Source: Deltaproteobacteria bacterium (lineage in GTDB: Bacteria > JAUYMQ01). From it: 5,912 nucleotides of DNA. Within the stretch, counting starts at the first letter, position 1, and each line of letters starts with the position of its first letter. Position numbers and translations under genes: made by a program. This document shows, in pieces, positions 1-5,004 of the stretch. The stretch is taken from contig JAUYMQ010000203.1 in the NCBI GenBank assembly GCA_030698575.1, positions 1 to 5,912 on the forward strand, given 5' to 3'. The notes beneath the pieces are model-generated. The model was not told the origin of the DNA. It searched no databases and saw only the letters and a list, made by a program, of their open reading frames with translations.

Positions 1-110
1 GATTCGGCCTGCGCCCCGCCCAGATTGCGGAAACCGTGCGCGGGATGATCAGCGGCTCCAGGGTCCCGGACGAGCGGGCGCAGGGCGACACGGCGGAGCG
101 CCTTCCTTGA
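1..110 (+). CDS. dxs: C-terminal end of probable 1-deoxy-D-xylulose-5-phosphate synthase (partial)
   Basis: Only the last 35 codons are visible, read from base 3 to the TGA at 108-110. The peptide begins FGLRPAQIAETVRGMI and ends in a polar tail (GSRVPDERAQGDTAERLP). A segment of the form 'GL.p..Ia..v..' about 20 to 30 residues before the stop is typical of the end of DXS, the thiamine-diphosphate enzyme that makes DXP from pyruvate and glyceraldehyde 3-phosphate in the MEP isoprenoid pathway. The next gene is tlyA, and dxs-tlyA is a common order in proteobacteria, which supports the call. The visible piece has no catalytic motif, so another enzyme with a similar C-terminal helix cannot be excluded. 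The stop overlaps the tlyA start codon (TTGA), which suggests translational coupling. Confidence 0.55.
   Translation, partial: FGLRPAQIAETVRGMISGSRVPDERAQGDTAERLP
95..98 (+). promoter_or_regulatory. Ribosome binding site for tlyA (GGAG)
   Basis: GGAG lies 8 bases ahead of the TTG at 107, inside the end of the upstream gene. It supports this rare start codon, since no in-frame ATG or GTG occurs before the S4 domain begins. Confidence 0.5.
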
Positions 111-922
111 GCCCGGGCTCCGGGCGCGCGCCTTCCGGATCCACCGGCGGCCCACGTGGAGGCAAGGCCCCCGCAGGCAAGGCCCAGGCAGGCAAGGCGC
201 GGGCCGACCTCCTGCTGGTCGAGCGGGGACTCGCCGAGAGTCGTGAGAAGGCGCGCGCGCTCATTCTCGCCGGGCAGGTCCATGCCGGCGGCCGGCGCGT
301 GGACAAGCCGGGGATCCTCGTCCCTGGCGACGCGGAGCTCGAGGTGCGCGGGGGGCTCCCCTTCGTCGGGCGCGGCGGGGTAAAGCTTGCCGGGGCGCTG
401 GACGCGCTGCGGCTCGACGTGCGCGGGGCTTTGGCCCTCGATGCGGGGGCGTCGACCGGGGGCTTTTGCGACTGCCTGCTACAACGGGGTGCACGCGGGG
501 TCTACGCGGTCGACGTCGGCTACGGGCAGCTCGCCTGGAAGATCCGCTCCGATCCGCGCGTCACCGTCATGGATCGCACGAACCTTCGCCACCTCCGCCC
601 CGAAGCGCTCCCCGAGCGTCCCGATCTCGTCACGCTCGATCTTGCCTTCATCTCGCTCCGTACCGTGCTTCCCGCCGTCCGGCAGCTTCTGGCGCCCGGG
701 GGCAGGGTCCTGGCCCTCGTGAAGCCGCAGTTCGAGGTGGGCAAGGGGCGCGTCGGGAAGGGGGGTGTGGTTCGCGACGAGGGGCTACAGCGGGAATCGG
801 TCGCGGCGGTGCTGGAGGCGGCGCGTGCGCTTTCCTTTAGCGAGGGCGGAAGCGTGGAATCGCCCATTCGCGGGGAGGCGGGCAACCGGGAGTTTTTCGT
901 GTTGCTGCAAGGCCCTGCCTGA
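107..922 (+). CDS. tlyA: TlyA family rRNA 2'-O-ribose methyltransferase (S4 domain + FtsJ-like fold)
   Basis: 271 residues. TlyA transfers methyl from S-adenosylmethionine to ribose 2'-OH of cytidines: C1920 of 23S rRNA, and in some bacteria also C1409 of 16S rRNA. Older annotations call the family hemolysin A. An S4 RNA-binding domain covers about residues 33-80 (ADLLLVERGLAESREKA...). The SAM-binding motif is DAGASTGGF at 112-120, followed by YAVDVGYGQLAWK. The tetrad K93 (GGVKL), D178 (TLDLAFIS), K206 (LVKPQFE) and E262 (GNREFF) has spacings 85, 28 and 56, the same as K69-D154-K182-E238 of the M. tuberculosis protein as I recall it. The start is TTG at 107, overlapping the previous stop. 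Residues 1-32 are a Gly/Pro/Ala/Lys-rich tail. The C-terminus ends 9 residues after the catalytic Glu, about 21 fewer than in M. tuberculosis, which resembles the shorter type I TlyA thought to act on 23S rRNA only. Family call very secure; target nucleotide inferred. Confidence 0.96.
   Translation: MSPGSGRAPSGSTGGPRGGKAPAGKAQAGKARADLLLVERGLAESREKARALILAGQVHAGGRRVDKPGILVPGDAELEVRGGLPFVGRGGVKLAGALDALRLDVRGALALDAGASTGGFCDCLLQRGARGVYAVDVGYGQLAWKIRSDPRVTVMDRTNLRHLRPEALPERPDLVTLDLAFISLRTVLPAVRQLLAPGGRVLALVKPQFEVGKGRVGKGGVVRDEGLQRESVAAVLEAARALSFSEGGSVESPIRGEAGNREFFVLLQGPA
161..205 (+). repeat. Three-copy 15-bp tandem repeat inside tlyA (GKAxA pentapeptides)
   Basis: Three consecutive 15-base units at 161-175, 176-190 and 191-205 share the core GGCAAGGC. 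They encode G-K-A-P-A, G-K-A-Q-A and G-K-A-R-A (residues 19-33 of TlyA), just ahead of the S4 domain. The units keep the reading frame, so gain or loss of a copy would only change tail length. Confidence 0.85.
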
Positions 923-955
923 ATGCCCTGGCAGAATGCTCTGGCAGAATGCTCT
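921..955 (+). repeat. 13-bp tandem repeat directly after the tlyA stop
   Basis: Units GAATGCCCTGGCA (921-933) and GAATGCTCTGGCA (934-946) are followed by a partial third unit GAATGCTCT (947-955). Units one and two differ at a single base. A fourth GAATG follows at 956-960. The array begins within the tlyA stop codon and sits in the gap before the oxidoreductase gene. No function is evident; replication slippage or a binding-site array would both fit. Confidence 0.85.
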
Positions 956-969
956 GAATGACACATTCA
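955..969. repeat. Perfect inverted repeat TGAATG-ACA-CATTCA
   Basis: Six-base arms at 955-960 and 964-969 surround a 3-base spacer. The left arm reuses the GAATG word of the adjacent tandem repeat. It could be an operator half-site pair or a weak hairpin. The stem is A/T-containing and no T-run follows, so it is not a convincing terminator. An A/T-richer stretch follows (to about 1000) with a loose -10-like TAAATT at 989-994 but only a poor -35, so I do not call a promoter there. Confidence 0.45.
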
Positions 970-1044
970 ATTCCCGCCGACCGGGTGGTAAATTCTTGTT
1001 GGCGCCCGCGGAAGGGACGCCGATAGGAATACAGAAGTTCGAGG

Positions 1045-1065
1045 GCCCCGCGCCGTCTGCGGGGC
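1045..1065 (+). other. GC-rich hairpin upstream of the oxidoreductase gene
   Basis: GCCCCGC (1045-1051) pairs perfectly with GCGGGGC (1059-1065) across a 7-base loop. It is the first of two consecutive stem-loops ahead of the ribosome binding site at 1088. There is no T-run, so it is not an intrinsic terminator. Confidence 0.5.
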
Positions 1066-1071
1066 TGGAGG

Positions 1072-1087
1072 CCGGGCCATGGCCCGG
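1072..1087. other. 16-bp perfect palindrome next to the ribosome binding site
   Basis: CCGGGCCATGGCCCGG reads the same on both strands. In RNA it would form a 6-bp stem with a CATG loop, ending exactly where the Shine-Dalgarno GGAGGA (1088-1093) begins. As DNA it could be an operator for a dimeric regulator. The ATG inside (1079) is out of frame with the oxidoreductase. Confidence 0.5.
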
Positions 1088-1093
1088 GGAGGA
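1088..1093 (+). promoter_or_regulatory. Ribosome binding site for the oxidoreductase gene (GGAGGA)
   Basis: A near-consensus GGAGGA lies 13 bases ahead of the GTG at 1107. The spacing is longer than ideal, but no better start codon lies nearer in this frame. Confidence 0.5.
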
Positions 1094-1106
1094 CCGGGTA
1101 GCCGAC

Positions 1107-2111
1107 GTGCTGCGCTTTGGACTGATCGGCATGGGTGCGCACGGGTCGCGCTACGCGGCCCATCTGGCGCAGGACGTTCCGGGGGCGCGGCTCGCGGCGG
1201 TATGCCGGCGGGATCGCGCGGCCGGCGAGGCCTGGGCGGCAGCGCACGGCGCGCGGTTTTACGAAGACTACGACGGCCTCATTGCCGATCCCGGCGTGGA
1301 CGCAGTGGCCGCCGTCACGACGCCCGATCTCCACCTCGACATCGCGCGCAAGGCTGCCTCCCGGGGGAAGCACCTTCTCATCGAGAAGCCGCTCTCCGTG
1401 AACGCAATGGAGGCAGCGCGCCTGGCGCGGGCAGTCGCCGGCAGTCCCGTCACCGTGATGGTGGCCCAGACGCTTCGGTGGAACTCGGTGGTCCGGGCGC
1501 TGCGGGAGCACGCGAATGAAGTGGGCACGCTTCACGTGCTCCGGCTCTCACAACGGATGGAGGGGCAGCCGCACCCCTGGCAGCGCGACGAGGCGGTCGC
1601 TGGAGGCGGCAACATCCTGCACACCGGGATCCATCTCTTTGATCTCGTGCGCCACCTCACGGGCGACGAGGTCGAGGCCGTGAGCTGCGAAACCCGGCGT
1701 GTCCACAACCCCGCTCTCGAAGACGTGTTCGCCGCCGTCATGCGCCTGGCGGGAAGCGGCGCGCTTGTGCTGGTCGACAGCTCGAAGGCCACGCGCAGTC
1801 GATCGGCGCGCATCGAGCTCGTGGGGGAGGGCGGGCAGCTGGTGGGAGATCACGTGCACGGCTACGCCCGCCGGATCACGGGCTACGAGATCGTGGATCT
1901 TGCCCCGGCTGCGCCGGTGCACACGGTGCGAGAAGCGCTCTCTGACTTCGTTGCGGCCGTCTCGCGGGGAGGGCCGCCGCCGGTCACCGTCGAGGACGGC
2001 CTTCGGGCGGTCGAGATCGCCGAAGCGTGCTATCGTTCGGCGGCCTCGCGCGGACCCGTGGCGGTGGAGCGGGCTTCGCCGGAAGCTCTGGATGTTCGGG
2101 CGGAATTTTGA
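1107..2111 (+). CDS. Gfo/Idh/MocA family NAD(P)-dependent oxidoreductase
   Basis: 334 residues from a GTG start, the usual size for the family. These cytoplasmic enzymes oxidise or reduce a hydroxyl of a sugar, nucleotide sugar or inositol using NAD(P). The protein opens with LRFGLIGMGAHGSRY, a Rossmann dinucleotide-binding loop (GxGxxG at residues 8-13). The family signature EKPLS is at 93-97, with K94 the usual catalytic lysine. The C-terminal domain carries GGGNILHTGIHLFD (about 166-179), where H176 and D179 match the conserved His and Asp of the active site. The N-terminal domain spans about 1-118 and the rest is the alpha/beta substrate domain. I chose GTG 1107 because the family fold starts right after it and GGAGGA precedes it; extending upstream adds only low-complexity residues. 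Its neighbours give no pathway, so the substrate is unknown. A 184-base gap to tlyA suggests its own transcription or leader control. Confidence 0.93.
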   Translation: MLRFGLIGMGAHGSRYAAHLAQDVPGARLAAVCRRDRAAGEAWAAAHGARFYEDYDGLIADPGVDAVAAVTTPDLHLDIARKAASRGKHLLIEKPLSVNAMEAARLARAVAGSPVTVMVAQTLRWNSVVRALREHANEVGTLHVLRLSQRMEGQPHPWQRDEAVAGGGNILHTGIHLFDLVRHLTGDEVEAVSCETRRVHNPALEDVFAAVMRLAGSGALVLVDSSKATRSRSARIELVGEGGQLVGDHVHGYARRITGYEIVDLAPAAPVHTVREALSDFVAAVSRGGPPPVTVEDGLRAVEIAEACYRSAASRGPVAVERASPEALDVRAEF

Positions 2112-2136
2112 CGGAAAAGGAATCCGATGTTATCAC
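2108..2136 (+). promoter_or_regulatory. Candidate sigma-70 promoter ahead of the TPR lipoprotein gene
   Basis: TTGACG (2108-2113, 5 of 6 to the -35 consensus) and TATCAC (2131-2136, 4 of 6 to TATAAT) are separated by exactly 17 bases. The -35 overlaps the TGA stop of the oxidoreductase. This is one of the few A/T-richer spots in the region. Transcription would begin near 2143, about 137 bases before the ATG at 2280 and downstream of the alternative ATG at 2127. Confidence 0.45.
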
Positions 2137-2141
2137 CTGTC

Positions 2142-2245
2142 GGGCCCCTGCAGGCCCTCCGCGCGCCGGCCCAGCGCGGGGTCACGGGAAGTCATCGGGC
2201 CGAAACCGGCATAGGCCGGTCAAACCCAGGCCATAGTCCGGCCGG
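2142..2245 (+). other. Structured 5' leader of the TPR gene (three candidate hairpins)
   Basis: Three short inverted repeats fall in the gap. GGGCC/GGCCC pairs at 2142-2146 and 2153-2157. CCGCGC/GCGCGG pairs at 2159-2164 and 2174-2179. ACCGGC/GCCGGT pairs at 2205-2210 and 2215-2220 around an ATAG tetraloop. A related word, GGCCATAGTCCGG, recurs at 2229-2241. None is followed by a T-run, so none is a standard terminator. I do not recognise a riboswitch class. GC-rich DNA makes short stems by chance, so the structure is a suggestion only. Confidence 0.3.
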
Positions 2246-2279
2246 ATCCAGGTACGCCCGCCCCATGACCCAGGGAGCC

Positions 2280-4040
2280 ATGACCAGAAACCTCCGACGC
2301 GCGCTCTCCGGGCTCGCCGCCCTTTGTATCCTGACCCTTCCTGCCTGCGGACACTTCCAGGGCCGGTTCGGCATTCCCGGCGGCGAGGCGCCCGAGAAGA
2401 AGCCGGTGACCATTGTCCTGGCCGACGAGGACGCACGCGCGGGCTTCCACTTCAGCCTGGGGCAGCTCGCCCTGGGCGAGGGCGACATGGACGAGGCCAT
2501 CCGGGAGTTCGGGCTGGCCGCGATCTTCGATCCCGACGCGCCCGAGATCCGGATGACGCTCGCGACCCTTCTCGTCAGCCAGGGGGATCTCGATGCCGCC
2601 CTCCCTCACGTGCGCAAATCGGTGGAACTCGAGCCGGATGACCCCCGCCCGCGCACGCTCCTGGCGGGCATAGCCTACTCGCAGAAGCGCTATGACGAGG
2701 CCGCGCGGGAGTACCGCAAGATTCTCGAGCAGGAGCCCTCGAACGACGACGTGGCCATCCTCCTCGCGTCCGTAGAGACCGACCGCAAGAAGCACGACGC
2801 CGCCATTCTGGTGCTGGTCGAATTCCTGAAGATTCAGCCGCGGAACGCGAGGGTGCACTCCTATCTCGGCCGGACCTACGCCGAGGCGGGGCGCTGGCCC
2901 CAGGCCGAGCGGACCTACGCGCGCGCAGGCCGGCTGTCGGGAGACCGGGCGCTGGCGCTGGTCCAGCTTGGTGATCAGTACGAGAAGAACGGGCGCGAGA
3001 AGGACGCCCTGCGGGTCTACAACGAGGCGCTTCGCCAATCGAGCAACGACGAGCGGGCCCTGGCGCGGATCGGCGGCCTCTACGTGAAGCGGAAAGAGCC
3101 CGGGAAGGCGCTCGATGCCTACCGCCGCCTTGAAAAGACGAACCCCGACGACCTCGAGAATACCGTGCGCCTTGGAGCGCTTTACTTCGAGGAGAAAAAC
3201 TACGCCGAGGCGATCGCGCGCTTCGAGCGGGTACTCATGACCCGACCCGACGCACAGCACGTCCGCTACTACCTCGCCGTCGCTCTCATCGCGGCCGAGC
3301 AGTTCGACAGGGCCCTCGATGAGTTCGAGCTCATTCCCCCCGAGTCGCAGTTCTACCTCGACAGCCAGACCCACCTCGGATTTCTCTACGAGCGCGATGG
3401 CAACGTGAAGGAGGCCATTCGGGTCATGGATCTTGCCCTCGAGGGCGAGCCCGAATCCACTGATCTGAAACTCGTGCTGGCGAGCCTGTACGCCAAGGAC
3501 AAGCGTGTGGACGATGCGGTCCGCGTGGTCCAGGAAGTGCTCGCCGGAAACCCGAAGAATGAACGCGCCTACTACACGCTTGGCATCATCTACGACCAGG
3601 CGAAGATGCCCGACGAGGCGCTCGCGCAGATGGAGAAGGTCGCCGAGCTGAACCCCGAGAACGCAAGCGCACTGAACTACGTGGGCTACACCTGGGCGGA
3701 GCGCGGTACCAGGCTGGACGAGGCGGAGGAATTCATCCGGCGGGCGCTCACGCTCAAGCCGGACGACGGCTTCATCCGGGACAGTCTCGGATGGGTGTTC
3801 TACCAGAAGGGGAGGTACCAGGAGGCGGTGAAGGAGCTCGAGGAGGCCGCGCGCCTTGCGAACGACGATCCGGTGATCCTCGAGCATCTGGGAGACGCCT
3901 ATCTCAAGACGAATGAACGAACCCGGGCGATCGAGACTTATGAGAACGCCCTGCGAAAGCACCCCACGGCTGAGAATGCACCCAAGCTCAGGGAGAAGAT
4001 CAGGCAGCTCGAGAGCCAGCAGAAGAGCGAGAACCCCTGA
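2280..4040 (+). CDS. Large TPR-repeat lipoprotein (LbcA-like)
   Basis: 586 residues. The start MTRNLRRALSGLAALCILTLPAC is a lipoprotein signal peptide with lipobox LPAC and lipidated C23. Residue +2 is Gly, not Asp, consistent with outer-membrane sorting if the enterobacterial Lol rule applies. From about residue 54 to 570 lie roughly 15 consecutive 34-residue tetratricopeptide repeats (for example YDEAAREYRKILEQEPSNDD and YAEAIARFERVLMTRPDAQH), then a charged helical tail. TPR solenoids bind other proteins; no catalytic domain is visible. Size, lipid anchor, TPR content and a following LolB-like gene resemble P. aeruginosa LbcA (PA4667), which loads the periplasmic protease CtpA and sits beside lolB; homology is inferred, not tested. 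Start choice is uncertain: ATG 2280 has GGGAG only 2 bases away, ATG 2265 adds five residues, and ATG 2127 has a good AAGGA but would bury the signal peptide behind 51 unlikely residues. Confidence 0.9.
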   Translation: MTRNLRRALSGLAALCILTLPACGHFQGRFGIPGGEAPEKKPVTIVLADEDARAGFHFSLGQLALGEGDMDEAIREFGLAAIFDPDAPEIRMTLATLLVSQGDLDAALPHVRKSVELEPDDPRPRTLLAGIAYSQKRYDEAAREYRKILEQEPSNDDVAILLASVETDRKKHDAAILVLVEFLKIQPRNARVHSYLGRTYAEAGRWPQAERTYARAGRLSGDRALALVQLGDQYEKNGREKDALRVYNEALRQSSNDERALARIGGLYVKRKEPGKALDAYRRLEKTNPDDLENTVRLGALYFEEKNYAEAIARFERVLMTRPDAQHVRYYLAVALIAAEQFDRALDEFELIPPESQFYLDSQTHLGFLYERDGNVKEAIRVMDLALEGEPESTDLKLVLASLYAKDKRVDDAVRVVQEVLAGNPKNERAYYTLGIIYDQAKMPDEALAQMEKVAELNPENASALNYVGYTWAERGTRLDEAEEFIRRALTLKPDDGFIRDSLGWVFYQKGRYQEAVKELEEAARLANDDPVILEHLGDAYLKTNERTRAIETYENALRKHPTAENAPKLREKIRQLESQQKSENP

Positions 4041-4076
4041 TCCGGGCCCTCGGGGTCGCGCCGCAGCGGATCAATT

Positions 4077-4089
4077 CCCGCGCCGCGGG
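4077..4089 (+). other. Hairpin abutting the start codon of the LolB-like gene
   Basis: CCCGC (4077-4081) pairs with GCGGG (4085-4089) around a GCC loop, ending at the base before ATG 4090. It occupies the place where a Shine-Dalgarno sequence would be, and no good one is seen. The gap to the previous stop is 49 bases. Confidence 0.4.
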
Positions 4090-5004
4090 ATGCTCTTCCG
4101 TCTCCGGCGCGCAGGCCTGGCGCTCATTCTCGCCGGGGCAGCCATCGCAGTTCCGGCCTGTCGTGCGCCCGAAGGTCCGCCTCCCGTCCCGGAGTCGGCG
4201 AAGCTGCTGACGCCCGAGGCGTTCACACGCCGCCAGGCCGAACGCGCTTCGCAGGTCGCCTCGCTCCGCGCCTTCGCGCGCGTGCAGCTCTCGGCCCCCC
4301 GTGGGAAATTCGGGTTCTCGGAGGCAATCAACGTCGTCCGGCCGCGGCAAGTCCGTCTAGACACCATCGGCCCTTTCTCGCGCGTTTTTTCGGTGCTGGC
4401 TTCCGACGGCGCGCGGCTCGTTTTCCTGAGCCCCGACGAGAAACGCGCCTACACCGGCTCCCCCACACCCGAGAACCTGGCCCGCTTCCTCCCCTTCACG
4501 CTCGACCCGGAGGATATCGTGGCGATCCTGCTCGGCGGCGTGCCCGAGCCGTCCCATTCCCCCTTCGTGAGCCAGGACAGAAATGGCCGGGATCTGCTCG
4601 TACGATCCGAGAACCGGAGCGGGAGCGTGAGCCTCGCCACGCTCGACGGGCGCACGCTGCAGCTGAAGCGGCTCCAGATCATGGATCCGACGTCTGCACT
4701 GGCGGCTGTGGTGGACTACGCGGGGTGGAAGGATCGAGGGGGGATCGCGTTCCCCTCGGAGATCTCCATTCGCGTCCCCTCCCGCGACGTGCTCATGGCT
4801 ATCAGGTTCGAGGAGATGGAGCCCAATGCAAGGATCGACGCAGGTCTCTTCTCACCCGGTTTGCCGCCCGGTTTCGAAACGGTTCCCATGACCGAGCTTC
4901 CGCCCCCGATCGACTACCGCTTGACGCCCGGGCTCTCCCCCGAGATTCCGGTTCCACCGGACGCCGGCGGCGGTTCCGCCGGCGAGGAGGCCTCCGTCCG
5001 ATGA
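4090..5004 (+). CDS. LolB/DUF4292-like outer-membrane lipoprotein
   Basis: 304 residues. The N-terminus MLFRLRRAGLALILAGAA leads to lipobox VPAC with lipidated C24 (+2 Arg). Residues about 50-290 have the pattern of the LolA/LolB-like half-barrel as in DUF4292: SLRAFARVQLSAPRG, then FSEAINVVRPRQVRLDTIGPF, VLASDGARLVFLSPDEKRAY, and a late strand region from GIAFPSEISIRV to FSPGLPPGFETVPM. LolB receives lipoproteins from the carrier LolA and inserts them in the outer membrane; DUF4292 proteins are related in fold but of unproven function. This protein is longer than typical LolB (about 200 residues) and ends in a Pro/Gly-rich tail (about 275-304). ATG 4090 is the only sensible start: no in-frame start codon lies between the upstream stop and it, and the signal peptide begins there. 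It follows the TPR lipoprotein by 49 bases and overlaps the next gene by ATGA. Lipoprotein and fold class are likely; the exact role is inferred. Confidence 0.8.
   Translation: MLFRLRRAGLALILAGAAIAVPACRAPEGPPPVPESAKLLTPEAFTRRQAERASQVASLRAFARVQLSAPRGKFGFSEAINVVRPRQVRLDTIGPFSRVFSVLASDGARLVFLSPDEKRAYTGSPTPENLARFLPFTLDPEDIVAILLGGVPEPSHSPFVSQDRNGRDLLVRSENRSGSVSLATLDGRTLQLKRLQIMDPTSALAAVVDYAGWKDRGGIAFPSEISIRVPSRDVLMAIRFEEMEPNARIDAGLFSPGLPPGFETVPMTELPPPIDYRLTPGLSPEIPVPPDAGGGSAGEEASVR
4963..4983 (+). other. Strong hairpin just before the solute-binding gene's ribosome binding site
   Basis: GCCGGCGG (4963-4970) pairs perfectly with CCGCCGGC (4976-4983) around a CGGTT loop, giving an 8-bp all-G/C stem. 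It lies in the last codons of the LolB-like gene (encoding a Gly/Ala-rich stretch) and ends 1 base before AGGAGG. There is no T-run, so it is not an intrinsic terminator; it could stabilise or pause mRNA between the two genes. Confidence 0.5.
4985..4990 (+). promoter_or_regulatory. Ribosome binding site for the solute-binding lipoprotein gene (AGGAGG)
   Basis: A full-consensus AGGAGG lies 10 bases ahead of ATG 5001. It supports 5001 over the in-frame ATG at 5013, which has only AAGG (5004-5007) at 5 bases. Confidence 0.6.

Noticed and set aside
921-969. A CRISPR-like array or intrinsic terminator after tlyA
   Set aside because: Units are 13 bp with no spacers, and the inverted repeat is weak with no T-run.
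765-1106. Upstream extension of the oxidoreductase frame to ATG 765
   Set aside because: The extension would overlap tlyA out of frame and run through the intergenic repeats, giving low-complexity sequence. The family fold begins at about 1110.
837-1535. A 232-codon minus-strand open frame spanning the tlyA end and the oxidoreductase start
   Set aside because: It crosses the tandem repeat and the intergenic gap and lies antisense to the GxGxxG and EKPLS motifs of a real gene.
2150-2245. A cyclic-di-GMP (GEMM) riboswitch in the TPR leader
   Set aside because: Phrases such as GGTCAAACCC and nearby stems are suggestive, but the conserved CGCAAAGC core and the GEMM stem order are not present.
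2220-3962. A 580-codon open frame on the minus strand opposite the TPR gene
   Set aside because: High-GC codon bias leaves the antisense frame open. Its translation has no recognisable domain, while the plus strand gives clear TPR repeats and a signal peptide.
3913-4089. Extension of the LolB-like frame upstream to ATG 3913
   Set aside because: It overlaps the end of the TPR gene and would bury the lipoprotein signal peptide. The intergenic part contains no start codon.
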